A stretch of DNA of 64,000 nt from Leisingera daeponensis DSM 23529 (GTDB lineage Bacteria; Pseudomonadota; Alphaproteobacteria; Rhodobacterales; Rhodobacteraceae). Below the pieces are notes generated by a model. The model saw only the letters and a program-made list of their open reading frames with translations, did no database searches and had not been told where the DNA came from. The stretch lies in NCBI RefSeq assembly GCF_000473145.1, contig NZ_KI421500.1, positions 620,225 to 684,224 of the forward strand, in the 5' to 3' direction. The position numbers and the translations under genes were made by a program. Positions 37,326 to 44,740 of this stretch are shown here, piece by piece. Each line of letters opens with the position of its first letter. Positions within the stretch are counted from its first letter, which is position 1.

Positions 37326-38492
37326 ATGGAACTCAAAGGCCTGAAAATAACCGTCATCGGCGCCGGGATCGGCGGGCTGACCGCGGCGCTGGCGCTGCGC
37401 CGCCAGGGTGCTGCCGTGACCGTTCTGGAGCAGGCCGAGGCGATTTCCGAAGTTGGCGCCGGCCTGCAGATCACCCCGAACGGCGTTGCAGTGCTGAAGG
37501 CGCTGGGGCTGGCCGATGACCTGGCCTGGTGCTCTCAGCGGGCGCGCGCGGTTGTGCTGCGCGGCCACCGCCGCGGCAATGAGGTGCTGCGGCTGGACCT
37601 CGATGAATACGCAGCCGGATTGCAGTATTATTTCGTGCACCGCTCGGATCTGGTCGGCATTCTGGCCGGTGCCGCGCGCCGCGAGGGTGTGCAGGTGCGG
37701 CTGCTGCAAAAGGTGGAGCGGGTCGAGCCCGGGCCGCAGCCCGTGGTGCATCTTGGCAATGGCGCCCAATGCGGCGGCGACCTGGTGATCGGCGCCGATG
37801 GCTTGCACTCGAAAACCCGCGCCGCGCTCAATGGCGCGGATAAGCCGGTCTTTACCGGCCAGGTCGCCTGGCGCGCCACCGTGCCCAATCATCTGAACCT
37901 GCCCCCCGAGGCGCAGCTGTTCATGGGGCCGGGGCGGCATCTGGTGGCCTACCCCTTGCGCGATGGCAGCATGGTCAACCTGGTGGCGGTGCAGGAGCGC
38001 CGCGCCTGGGCCGAGGAAGGCTGGAACTTGCAGGACGACCCGGCCAATCTGCGCGCTGCCTTCGCAGGCTTCGGCGGCAGTGCCGCCGCGCTGCTGGAGG
38101 CGGTGGAGGAGGTGCTGCTGTGGGGCCTGTTCCGGCACCCGGTCGCAGCCCGCTGGCAGGGCGAGAACAGCGCTATCCTTGGGGACGCCGCGCATCCGAC
38201 GCTGCCGTTTATGGCGCAGGGCGCGAATCTGGCGCTGGAGGATGCCTGGGTGCTGGCCCGCGCGCTGCAAGAGGCCGATAGCGCCGGCGCAGGCCTGGCC
38301 CTGTACCAGTCGCGCCGCCTGGAGCGGGCGCGCAAGGTGGTGCAGGCCGCCAGCCGCAACGCCTGGAAATACCACCTGCGGGCGCCGCTCAACTGGCCCG
38401 CACATCAGGTGCTGAAACTGGGCGGGCGTTTTGCGCCCGATAAGATGGTCCGCCAGTTCGACTGGATCTACCGCCACGACGTCACCGCCTGA
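37326..38492 (+). CDS. FAD-dependent monooxygenase (salicylate hydroxylase-like)
   Basis: Predicted 388-residue class A flavin monooxygenase, which uses NAD(P)H and oxygen to hydroxylate typically aromatic substrates. The FAD-binding GxGxxG is in KITVIGAGIGGLTAALALRR (residues about 7-26), the DG motif in LVIGADGLHSKTR, and the GD motif in AILGDAAHPTLPFMAQGANL with ALED after it. ATG 37326 has CAGGAG three bases upstream; the frame is open to 37272. Substrate cannot be inferred: no aromatic degradation genes are adjacent. It is convergent with xthA. Confidence 0.88.
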   Translation: MELKGLKITVIGAGIGGLTAALALRRQGAAVTVLEQAEAISEVGAGLQITPNGVAVLKALGLADDLAWCSQRARAVVLRGHRRGNEVLRLDLDEYAAGLQYYFVHRSDLVGILAGAARREGVQVRLLQKVERVEPGPQPVVHLGNGAQCGGDLVIGADGLHSKTRAALNGADKPVFTGQVAWRATVPNHLNLPPEAQLFMGPGRHLVAYPLRDGSMVNLVAVQERRAWAEEGWNLQDDPANLRAAFAGFGGSAAALLEAVEEVLLWGLFRHPVAARWQGENSAILGDAAHPTLPFMAQGANLALEDAWVLARALQEADSAGAGLALYQSRRLERARKVVQAASRNAWKYHLRAPLNWPAHQVLKLGGRFAPDKMVRQFDWIYRHDVTA

Positions 38493-38527
38493 GCGGCGGG
38501 GCAGGCGGGGGCCTCCCGCCCGTCGCA

Positions 38528-38548
38528 GGCTCATTATGGAAATGAGCC
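38528..38548. terminator. Hairpin between convergent monooxygenase gene and xthA
   Basis: Arms GGCTCATT and AATGAGCC close on a 5-nt loop, 36 bases after the monooxygenase stop; no strong U-tract on either side. GC-rich secondary repeats fill the rest of the 120-base gap. Confidence 0.45.
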
Positions 38549-38612
38549 GCTCCCGTTGGGCGGGGCGCCGCGCTGGCGCGCGGCGCGGTCCCGGCCTGGA
38601 TGTCCAGTTCGC

Positions 38613-39419
38613 CTAGATATCCAGTTCGACCCAGACCGGCACGTGATCGGACGGCTTTTCGCGGCCGCGCACGTCCTTGTCGATCTGGCAGTCCAGCAGC
38701 AGGTCGGCGGCCTGCGGCGTCAGCAGGATATGGTCGATGCGGATGCCGTCGTTGCGGTTCCAGGCGCCGGCCTGGTAGTCCCAGAAGGAATAATGCCCCG
38801 GCCCTTGATGGCGGGCACGGAACGCTTCGGTGAAGCCCAGGTTGACGATCCGCTGGAACGCGGCGCGGCTTTGCGGGCGGAACAGCGCATCCTCCGCCCA
38901 GGCCTCCGGCCGCTTGGCATCCTCGGCCTGCGGGATGATGTTGTAATCGCCCGCCATCAGCGCCGGCATCTCATCGGCCAGCAGCGCCGCGGCGCGGGCC
39001 TTCAGCCGCTCCATCCAGGCGAGTTTATAGGCGTATTTGCCGCCCGCCACCGGGCTGCCGTCCGCCTCCAGCTCCACCGGGTTGCCGTTGGGCAGGTAAA
39101 GACCGCAGATCCGGATCGCCTGCTTGCCCGTCACGGTGGCCTCGATCCAGCGCGCCTGCTCGTCGCTGTCGTCGCCGGGCAGGCCGCGGCGCACGTCCTC
39201 CAACGGCAGTTTCGACAGGATCGCCACCCCGTTGAAACTCTTCTGGCCGTGCGTCTCCACGTTATAGCCGCGCTCCTCGAAGATCTCGCGCGGGAACGCC
39301 TCGTCCACCGATTTGATTTCCTGCAGCACCACCACGTCCGGCTGCGCCTCATCCAGCCAATCCGGCAGCGCCTGGGCCCGGGCCTTGATGCCATTGATAT
39401 TGAAGGTGGCGATTTTCAT
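38613..39419 (-). CDS. xthA: Exodeoxyribonuclease III
   Basis: Predicted 268-residue AP endonuclease / 3'-5' exonuclease of the EEP superfamily, acting in base excision repair. Motifs are intact: MKIATFNINGIKAR, VVVLQEIKSVDEAFP with the metal-binding glutamate, LYLPNGNPVE, MAGDYNIIPQ with catalytic Asp and Asn, IRIDHILLT and SDHVPVWVEL with the catalytic histidine. The length equals E. coli XthA. Single gene, divergent from the repeat-protein locus across a 360-base gap. Confidence 0.96.
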   Translation of the reverse strand: MKIATFNINGIKARAQALPDWLDEAQPDVVVLQEIKSVDEAFPREIFEERGYNVETHGQKSFNGVAILSKLPLEDVRRGLPGDDSDEQARWIEATVTGKQAIRICGLYLPNGNPVELEADGSPVAGGKYAYKLAWMERLKARAAALLADEMPALMAGDYNIIPQAEDAKRPEAWAEDALFRPQSRAAFQRIVNLGFTEAFRARHQGPGHYSFWDYQAGAWNRNDGIRIDHILLTPQAADLLLDCQIDKDVRGREKPSDHVPVWVELDI

Positions 39420-39779
39420 GACTTGTCTCCGGCCCAGGTTGCGGTATTTGAAGCCGATCTATCGCTGAATCGGCGCCCCGGGGCAAGTCCGGCGCCTGCA
39501 GAGCGAATCACCGGCGCGCCGCCGCTTCGGCAGGTTTTGCACCAGTGAAAAATAACCCTCCGGTTGATTATATCTATTTTGCAAAATTGAGCGTGTGAAT
39601 AACGCGGTGAGTATTCTGTGGATTAATTAATTTAAATTAAATTTCGCAAAAAATAGCGAGCCGAAGTTAAAGTTGCGGTTTTAAATAAATGCAATGAGGG
39701 ATTGCATTTTATGTTTGCGCTGTGCGCCGGCCGTGCCAGCGTCAAGGGGCCTTTTGTCTCTAACGAATGGGGTTCCAAC
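39420..39779 (+). promoter_or_regulatory. AT-rich upstream region of the FSSGS-repeat gene
   Basis: The first 120 bases after xthA are of ordinary composition. From about 39540 to 39715 the DNA turns strongly AT-rich, unlike the rest of the window. It contains a 12-bp palindrome ATTTTGCAAAAT (39576-39587), a 14-bp palindrome TTAATTTAAATTAA (39627-39640), and a 9-bp perfect hairpin AAATGCAAT / ATTGCATTT with a GAGGG loop (39687-39709). The last is followed by T residues and would lie in the 5' leader. I cannot fix a promoter with confidence. An ATG at 39711 could extend the gene but lacks a ribosome-binding site. Confidence 0.6.
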
Positions 39780-40322
39780 ATGACTGCTCAGCGTAAAACC
39801 AAGGACTTCAGCGCAACCCGTCCGGCCGCAGGCGCAAGCCTGTTTGCGGGCGATGCCACAGAGATGTTCTCCTCCGGTTCGGCTCCCGGATGCACTGCGG
39901 ACCTGGCTGCAGGGGAGGGGGCATCGCTGTTTTCGTCCGGCTCCGCGCCCTCGGCCAGCGGCGGAACCGCAACCGGCGATCTGGTGGAGATGTTCTCCTC
40001 AGGGTCGGCGCCGGCGGCGCAAGGTGACACTGCCGCAGGTGATCTGGTGCAGCTGTTTTCCTCAGGATCTGCCCCGCAAGCACAATCAGAAGTTGCCGCA
40101 GGCGATCTGACAGAGATGTTTTCTTCCGGGTCCGCCCAGGCGGCGGGTGAAACTGCGTCGGGGGATCTGACGGAAATGTTCTCCTCCGGCTCGGCGCCCG
40201 CGGCAACGGCAGAGACCGGCGCAGGCGACGGCACGCATCTGTTCTCCTCCGGGTCCGCACCGGCACCGGCGGCGCGCACCTGCACTGGCGATGCGACCCG
40301 GCTGTTCTCTTCGGGCAGCTGA
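39780..40322 (+). CDS. FSSGSAP tandem-repeat protein (precursor-like)
   Basis: Predicted 180-residue protein with no signal peptide and no membrane span. After a basic leader, MTAQRKTKDFSATRPAAGAS, the whole protein consists of eight repeats of 20-21 residues with consensus GD-(L/A/G)-(T/V)-x-(M/L)-FSSGSAP-A-x4-(T/A), ending exactly at FSSGS. Two cysteines occur in spacer positions. The repeat codons differ widely among copies for the same residues, so the pattern is maintained at protein level and not by recent duplication. ATG 39780 follows GGGG; the frame is open to 39702. A DUF6749-type family may apply, from memory and unverified. It heads a three-gene unit with a hairpin behind it, as structural or precursor-peptide genes often do. 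Confidence 0.75.
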   Translation: MTAQRKTKDFSATRPAAGASLFAGDATEMFSSGSAPGCTADLAAGEGASLFSSGSAPSASGGTATGDLVEMFSSGSAPAAQGDTAAGDLVQLFSSGSAPQAQSEVAAGDLTEMFSSGSAQAAGETASGDLTEMFSSGSAPAATAETGAGDGTHLFSSGSAPAPAARTCTGDATRLFSSGS

Positions 40323-40329
40323 CCGGGAC

Positions 40330-40353
40330 GGGGCCGGTCTCCCTCCCGGCCCC
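40330..40353 (+). promoter_or_regulatory. Hairpin after the repeat gene
   Basis: A perfect 8-bp GC stem GGGGCCGG / CCGGCCCC with an 8-nt loop lies 7 bases past the stop and has no U-tract. It may stabilise the repeat-gene mRNA or partially terminate, giving an excess of the repeat protein over downstream products. Confidence 0.6.
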
Positions 40354-40417
40354 TGACCTTGAGCGGCTCCGGTTTCCGGGGCTGCCGCCGCGCCGTACCC
40401 ATCCGCAAGAGGTTCCC

Positions 40418-41479
40418 ATGGCCCAGATCATCCCGTTTTTCTCTCCTGCCGCCCGCCAGTCCCGGGCCGATGCGCAGGGGGCGCTGGTCACCAGCTTTGC
40501 AACCTGCCGGCGCAGCCAGGAGGACGTGTTCTGGCTCAAGGAAAATGCGGAGCTTCTGAACATCCTTGAAAGCACAGGAGCGGATGTGAAAGCAGAGGCC
40601 CTGGCGCCCTTGCAGCCGTTTTACGACGGCGCGGCACGCCACATCAGTTTCTTCCGCCAGTACTACCGCTTCATCTTGTCGATTTGCCTGGATCTGGAGG
40701 ATCTGGGCCTGCCGGGGCAGACCGGGGCGCAGATTGCCGAGTGGGTTTGCGCCCAGGGGCTGGCCGGGGCAGAGCTGTCGGACCTGCAGCGCGCCGAGGC
40801 CCGCCGCCTGCTGGCGCGGCGCGGCATTGCCGTGCGGGACGACGGGCTGGACGACCGGCTCCGCAGCTTTATTTCCCGCCCGCAGACCTTTGCCATTCCC
40901 AACAAAAAGGCCGCCTACGAGCTGACCCATATCGTGTTCTACCTGTCCGAGTACGGGCGCCGGGATCCGGGGCTGCCGGCGGCTGCCGTGACCAGCCTCG
41001 AATTCGCGGGTCTGGTGGCTTTTCTCGATCAGAATGCCGACCTTCTGGCGGAGATCTGCATCGCCATGCGCTATGCCGGGCAGCAGCCGCCAGCCGCCTG
41101 GGAGGCTTGGCTCGACGGGCAGGTTTCCGCTTATTTGCTCGCTAAGGATGAATTTTCTGGACTCCACGATGCGTATCACGAGTATTTTGTAACCAACTGG
41201 CTCATGCTGATGTCCGGCCGTCCGGCCTTCAGGCAGCCGGTCCCCTTGGGGGCGGTGCATGTGTCGGCGCAGCAGGGAGGGAGCATCTTGAGGAGCCTGT
41301 CTGAAGCCGTGTTTGATGCGGGAATGGCGCGGGCCAGCTGGAGCGCGGTGAAAGCGCGCGCCGAGGCGGCGCTCAGCGAGGAGCAGCACCGCATCCTGAC
41401 CGCGGCAGAACGCAGCTGCGCCGGGTTTGCCGGATTTTTCGAAGGTTTTGCCCGCGCGGGCAGCGCAGGGGCGGCGTGA
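40418..41479 (+). CDS. Unrecognised helical protein downstream of the repeat gene
   Basis: Predicted 353-residue, mostly alpha-helical soluble protein; AGAGG precedes the ATG. I do not recognise a characterised domain; from memory it may belong to a Rhodobacterales-restricted family (DUF6902-like), unverified. Notable segments are ARHISFFRQYYRFILSICLD (residues about 73-92), PNKKAAYELTHIVFYLSEYG (161-180) and LHDAYHEYFVTNWLMLMSG (249-267). H75, H171, H250 and H254 with nearby acidic residues could be metal or substrate ligands. An AYELTHxVFYL segment in a helical repeat fold recalls proteins found next to modified-peptide genes, a weak analogy. Its TGA overlaps the next ATG, so it is coupled to the transporter. 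Confidence 0.65.
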   Translation: MAQIIPFFSPAARQSRADAQGALVTSFATCRRSQEDVFWLKENAELLNILESTGADVKAEALAPLQPFYDGAARHISFFRQYYRFILSICLDLEDLGLPGQTGAQIAEWVCAQGLAGAELSDLQRAEARRLLARRGIAVRDDGLDDRLRSFISRPQTFAIPNKKAAYELTHIVFYLSEYGRRDPGLPAAAVTSLEFAGLVAFLDQNADLLAEICIAMRYAGQQPPAAWEAWLDGQVSAYLLAKDEFSGLHDAYHEYFVTNWLMLMSGRPAFRQPVPLGAVHVSAQQGGSILRSLSEAVFDAGMARASWSAVKARAEAALSEEQHRILTAAERSCAGFAGFFEGFARAGSAGAA

Positions 41480-42390
41480 TGCGCGGTTCCCGCAACCAGG
41501 CGCTGGCCGGGGCGCTGCTGGTGGTCGCTTATACCGGGCTGATTGCCTCTGCCGACGGGATCACCAAACTGCTTGCGGGCCAATACGCAGCGGCCCAGCT
41601 CTATGCGCTGTCCGGGGCCATGGTTGCGGGGCTGTGCCTGTTGGCGGACCGGCTGCCCGCCGTGCGCGGCGGCTTCCGCACCAAGTGCCCGCGGGCGATG
41701 GCCCTGCGCTCCGGCGCCACGCTGGTTGCGGCGGTGTGCTTTTTCTATGCCTTCCGGCTGCTGCCCTTTGCCGAGGTGTTTGTGTTCATCGGTCTGATGC
41801 CGCTGCTGGCGGGGGCCATGTCCGGGCTGGTGCTGAAGGAGCCGGTGCGCCCGGCGGCCTGGGCGGCGCTTGGCGCTGGATTTGCAGGGGTGCTTTTCCT
41901 GTTTCCGGGCGGGGTTGCCTCCGCCACGCCGGGCCATCTCGTTGCTTTGGCCGCGGCGGTCTCCGGCACATTTTCCATGACACTGGCGCGGTTTATCGGC
42001 CGTTATGAAAGCAATTCTCTGGCTCAGGTCTTTTATCCCAACCTGACCCTTTGCCTGGTGATGCTGGTGCTGCTGCCCTTTGTCTGGGTCCCGATGCCGC
42101 TGGCGGATGCGGGCTGGGCTGCGGCTTATGCTTTCCTGCTGTTCGGGGCGCGCTGGCTATTGGTGGTGGCGCTGCGGCTTCTGGCTTCCTACGCCGTCAC
42201 GCCGCTGATGAATTTGCAATTCATCTGGATGGCGGTGATCGGCGCGGTGTTCTTTGGTGAGTTCCCGCCCGCTGCCACCTATTTCGGCGGTGCCATCGTC
42301 ATTGCCTCGGGGCTTTATCTGGTCTGGGACCAGTTCGCCCCCGCGGCGCCGCGGCTGCGCAATCCTGGACGGCTGCAAACCGATCCGTGA
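41479..42390 (+). CDS. EamA/DMT-family transporter
   Basis: Predicted 303-residue inner-membrane transporter with ten hydrophobic helices arranged as two EamA repeats (first about residues 8-140, second about 150-285). The second ends FIWMAVIGAVFFGEFPPAAT, with the conserved glutamate after G-x-x-F-F-G-E. DMT proteins export metabolites, amino acids or nucleotide sugars. The ATG at 41479 shares a base with the upstream stop (TGATG), giving strict coupling to the 353-residue gene. That makes it the likely exporter of the product of the locus, though DMT proteins are not known to carry large peptides. It could instead export a small-molecule product. Confidence 0.85.
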   Translation: MRGSRNQALAGALLVVAYTGLIASADGITKLLAGQYAAAQLYALSGAMVAGLCLLADRLPAVRGGFRTKCPRAMALRSGATLVAAVCFFYAFRLLPFAEVFVFIGLMPLLAGAMSGLVLKEPVRPAAWAALGAGFAGVLFLFPGGVASATPGHLVALAAAVSGTFSMTLARFIGRYESNSLAQVFYPNLTLCLVMLVLLPFVWVPMPLADAGWAAAYAFLLFGARWLLVVALRLLASYAVTPLMNLQFIWMAVIGAVFFGEFPPAATYFGGAIVIASGLYLVWDQFAPAAPRLRNPGRLQTDP

Positions 42391-42415
42391 CCTGGATTGA
42401 GGGCGCCCGGCAGTG

Positions 42416-42483
42416 CCGGAATTTCCGGTAGCTCAGGCTCGGAACACAGGCGTTATGCCGGTCATTTCCCGCGCCGGGAAATG
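42416..42483. terminator. Palindromes between EamA gene and erpA
   Basis: CCGGAATTTCCGG (42416-42428) is followed by the 9-bp hairpin CATTTCCCG-CGC-CGGGAAATG (42463-42483), midway between convergent stops. The second belongs to a TTTCCCG-N3-CGGGAAA family also found at 44602 and 53157. Confidence 0.6.
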
Positions 42484-42500
42484 TGCCTGCAAGGCCGGGA

Positions 42501-42824
42501 TCACATTGAGAACGAGGTGCCGCAGCCGCAGCTGGATGTGGCGTTGGGGTTTTCGATGGTGAACCGCGCGCCGATCAGCTCTTCGGTAAAATCAATCACC
42601 GCGTTTTCCAGGAACGGCAGCGACACGGCGTCGACCACCACTTTTTCACCCTGTCCCTCAAGGACCAGATCATCGGGTTTCGCCTCGTCCAGGGCGATCT
42701 CATACTGGAAACCGGAGCAGCCGCCGCCTTCGACCGCGACTCGCAGCGCCTGGCCCTGATCCGCGGCGCCGATCTCGGCCAGCCGGGCAAAGGCGCGGTC
42801 GGTGACTTTCGGGGGCAGGTTCAT
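42501..42824 (-). CDS. erpA: A-type iron-sulfur carrier (ErpA/IscA family)
   Basis: Predicted 107-residue HesB/IscA protein that accepts and passes on Fe-S clusters. The three conserved cysteines are in GGGCSGFQYEI and SSCGCGTSFSM. The family core VTDRAFARLAEI and the acidic central part are complete. A-type carriers ErpA, IscA and SufA are hard to tell apart from one sequence; the isolated location outside an isc or suf cluster favours ErpA. It is divergent from dgt with a 90-base shared upstream region. Confidence 0.88.
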   Translation of the reverse strand: MNLPPKVTDRAFARLAEIGAADQGQALRVAVEGGGCSGFQYEIALDEAKPDDLVLEGQGEKVVVDAVSLPFLENAVIDFTEELIGARFTIENPNATSSCGCGTSFSM

Positions 42825-42914
42825 ACGGTCTCTCCAAAGCTGATGTTGCAGCGCAAGTCATTATATAGAAAGGTGCCATCCAGGCAGCAAGATTTGCCAG
42901 GGAAAAGATTTGAT

Positions 42915-44066
42915 ATGCATGCGCCTTATGCCACGATGCCGGACCGCAGCCGCGGGCGGCAGGTTCCGGAGGAGGAAAGCTCCTTCCGCTCGCCCTTTCA
43001 GCGCGACCGCGACCGGATCATCCACGCCAGCGCCTTCCGCAGGCTCAAGCACAAGACGCAGGTGTTTGTCGAGCATGAGGGCGACAACTACCGCACCCGC
43101 CTGACGCATTCGATCGAGGTGGGGCAGGTGGGCCGCACCATTGCCGGCGCGCTGGGGCTGAACCAGGAGCTGACCGAGGCGGTGGCGCTGGCGCACGACC
43201 TGGGCCACACGCCGTTCGGCCACACCGGCGAGGACGCGCTGCATGCGCTGATGGAACCCTATGGCGGCTTTGACCACAACGCCCAGGCGATCCGCATCGT
43301 GACCCGGCTCGAACGGCACTACGCCGAGTTCGACGGCTTGAACCTCACCTGGGAAACCCTTGAGGCGATTGCCAAACACAATGGCCCGGTGGTGGGCGAA
43401 CTGCCCTGGGCGCTGGCCGAATACAACGCCGAGGTCGATCTGGAACTGCACACCCACGCCAGCGCCGAGGCGCAGGTGGCAGCGCTGTCCGATGACATCG
43501 CCTATAACAATCATGATCTGCACGATGCGCTGCGGGCGGAGCTGTTCACCGACGATGACCTGGCCCGGCTGCCGCTGCTGGACAAGGCTTACGGGCAGGT
43601 CGACACGCTCTATCCCGGCCTTGACCCGAACCGCCGCCGCCACGAGGCGCTGCGCCGGTTCTTCGGAGTGATGGTGAGCGATGTGATCGACACCGCCCGG
43701 CTGCTGCTCGCGGAAAGCGGCGTGCAAAGCGTCGAGGAGGTCCGCGCGCTGGGGCATCCGGTGGTGAAATTCTCCGATCCCCTCTGGCGCGACCTGAAAG
43801 AGATCCGGGCCTTTCTGTTCACCCGCATGTACCGGGCGCCCTCGGTGATGGAGAAGCGCGCCAAGGTGGCCAAGGTGGTGGAGGCGCTGTTTCCCTACTT
43901 CCTGGACAATCCGCTGGACATGCCGGAGCGCTGGCAGGCCGACATTGCCGCAGCCGGAGACCGCACAGCGCTGGCGCGGATCGTGTCCGACTACATCGCC
44001 GGCATGACCGACCGCTTTGCCCTGCAACAGCATGAGCGGCTGATCGGGGTGAAGGTCGAGGTCTGA
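42915..44066 (+). CDS. dgt: dGTP triphosphohydrolase-like HD protein
   Basis: Predicted 383-residue deoxynucleoside triphosphate triphosphohydrolase that releases tripolyphosphate from dNTPs. HD-domain ligands are visible in DNYRTRLTHSIEVGQVGRTI (first His), AVALAHDLGHTPFGHTGE (the HD pair) and VAALSDDIAYNNHDLHDALR (last Asp). The AFRRLKHKTQVF entry motif is typical. The group is type 2 dGTPase-like, so substrate preference may be broader than dGTP. ATG 42915 follows AGGGAAAAG; a longer frame to 42843 crosses the divergent promoter region. Confidence 0.92.
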   Translation: MHAPYATMPDRSRGRQVPEEESSFRSPFQRDRDRIIHASAFRRLKHKTQVFVEHEGDNYRTRLTHSIEVGQVGRTIAGALGLNQELTEAVALAHDLGHTPFGHTGEDALHALMEPYGGFDHNAQAIRIVTRLERHYAEFDGLNLTWETLEAIAKHNGPVVGELPWALAEYNAEVDLELHTHASAEAQVAALSDDIAYNNHDLHDALRAELFTDDDLARLPLLDKAYGQVDTLYPGLDPNRRRHEALRRFFGVMVSDVIDTARLLLAESGVQSVEEVRALGHPVVKFSDPLWRDLKEIRAFLFTRMYRAPSVMEKRAKVAKVVEALFPYFLDNPLDMPERWQADIAAAGDRTALARIVSDYIAGMTDRFALQQHERLIGVKVEV

Positions 44067-44256
44067 CCACGCCTTGGACAGCTGCGCTTGTGTCCGGCGC
44101 CCTGTGCCACGTGCCGTGACGGGCTTGGCCGGCGGACCGCCGGTCCGGTCCGGCAGGTGTTTCGCCAATTGGCCGTAAGCCGTGCTATGATCTGGCCCTA
44201 TGATGCCGCAAGGCATCGGCGTTATCCGCTGGGGGAAGCAGAACAAGGGGCAAGCC

Positions 44257-44556
44257 ATGGCACGCTGGACCGTCACCTTCACGGACAAGCCGGAAATGGA
44301 CAAAGTGCGCAGCGACAGGAAGCGGCGCGAGGCGCATATCGCCTTTGTGCGGTCGCGGCCCGAACTGCAGATCGGCGGCGCGCTGGCGATGCGGCCGATG
44401 CAGGACTTTCCCGGAGCGATCTGGAACGTGGAGGCCGAAACCCGCCAGGATGTGGAGCGGCTGATCCTGCAGGACCCGTATTATGTCGCCTCCCTGCGCC
44501 GCTACACGATCACGGAATGGGGCACCGCCTCAGCCGTGCAGAACATCCTGTCCTGA
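44257..44556 (+). CDS. YciI-like small protein
   Basis: Predicted 99-residue ferredoxin-like-fold protein. AAGGGG precedes ATG 44257; a longer frame to 44200 is less likely. RWTVTFTDKPEMDKVRSDRK and the later RREAHIAFVRSRPELQIGGA keep the YciI layout, in which a His-Asp pair is proposed as active site (H in REAHIAF is present). Function in the family is mostly unknown; some members are dehydrochlorinases. It lies between dgt and argS with 190 and 185 bases of gap. Confidence 0.75.
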   Translation: MARWTVTFTDKPEMDKVRSDRKRREAHIAFVRSRPELQIGGALAMRPMQDFPGAIWNVEAETRQDVERLILQDPYYVASLRRYTITEWGTASAVQNILS

Positions 44557-44601
44557 TCCGCAGGCAGCCAAGCCGGACGGCGCGCCGCGGCAGCGGCGCA
44601 T

Positions 44602-44644
44602 TTTCCCGGTGCGGGAAATTGGCCGGAAAATATGAATTTTCCGG
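44602..44644. terminator. Double hairpin after the YciI-like gene
   Basis: TTTCCCG-GTG-CGGGAAA (44602-44618) is followed by CCGGAAAA-TATGAA-TTTTCCGG (44623-44644); both stems are perfect. Together they probably terminate the YciI-like transcript before argS. Confidence 0.6.
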
Positions 44645-44740
44645 TGCCGCCCGCCTGAGGCCCGGGGCTTCCCCTGCAATCCTGTTGACCCTTCCTGCGG
44701 CCCCCGGTATCCGCAGTGCTGAACAGTTGGGACGCCAGAT

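Noticed and set aside
39620..39645. CtrA-type sites in the TTAA-rich stretch.
   Set aside because: No TTAA-N7-TTAA spacing could be found among the TTAA boxes.
39780..40322. CRISPR or DNA-level tandem array in the repeat gene.
   Set aside because: Periodicity of 60-63 bases follows codons, with synonymous differences in every copy and an intact reading frame; spacers are not unique DNA.
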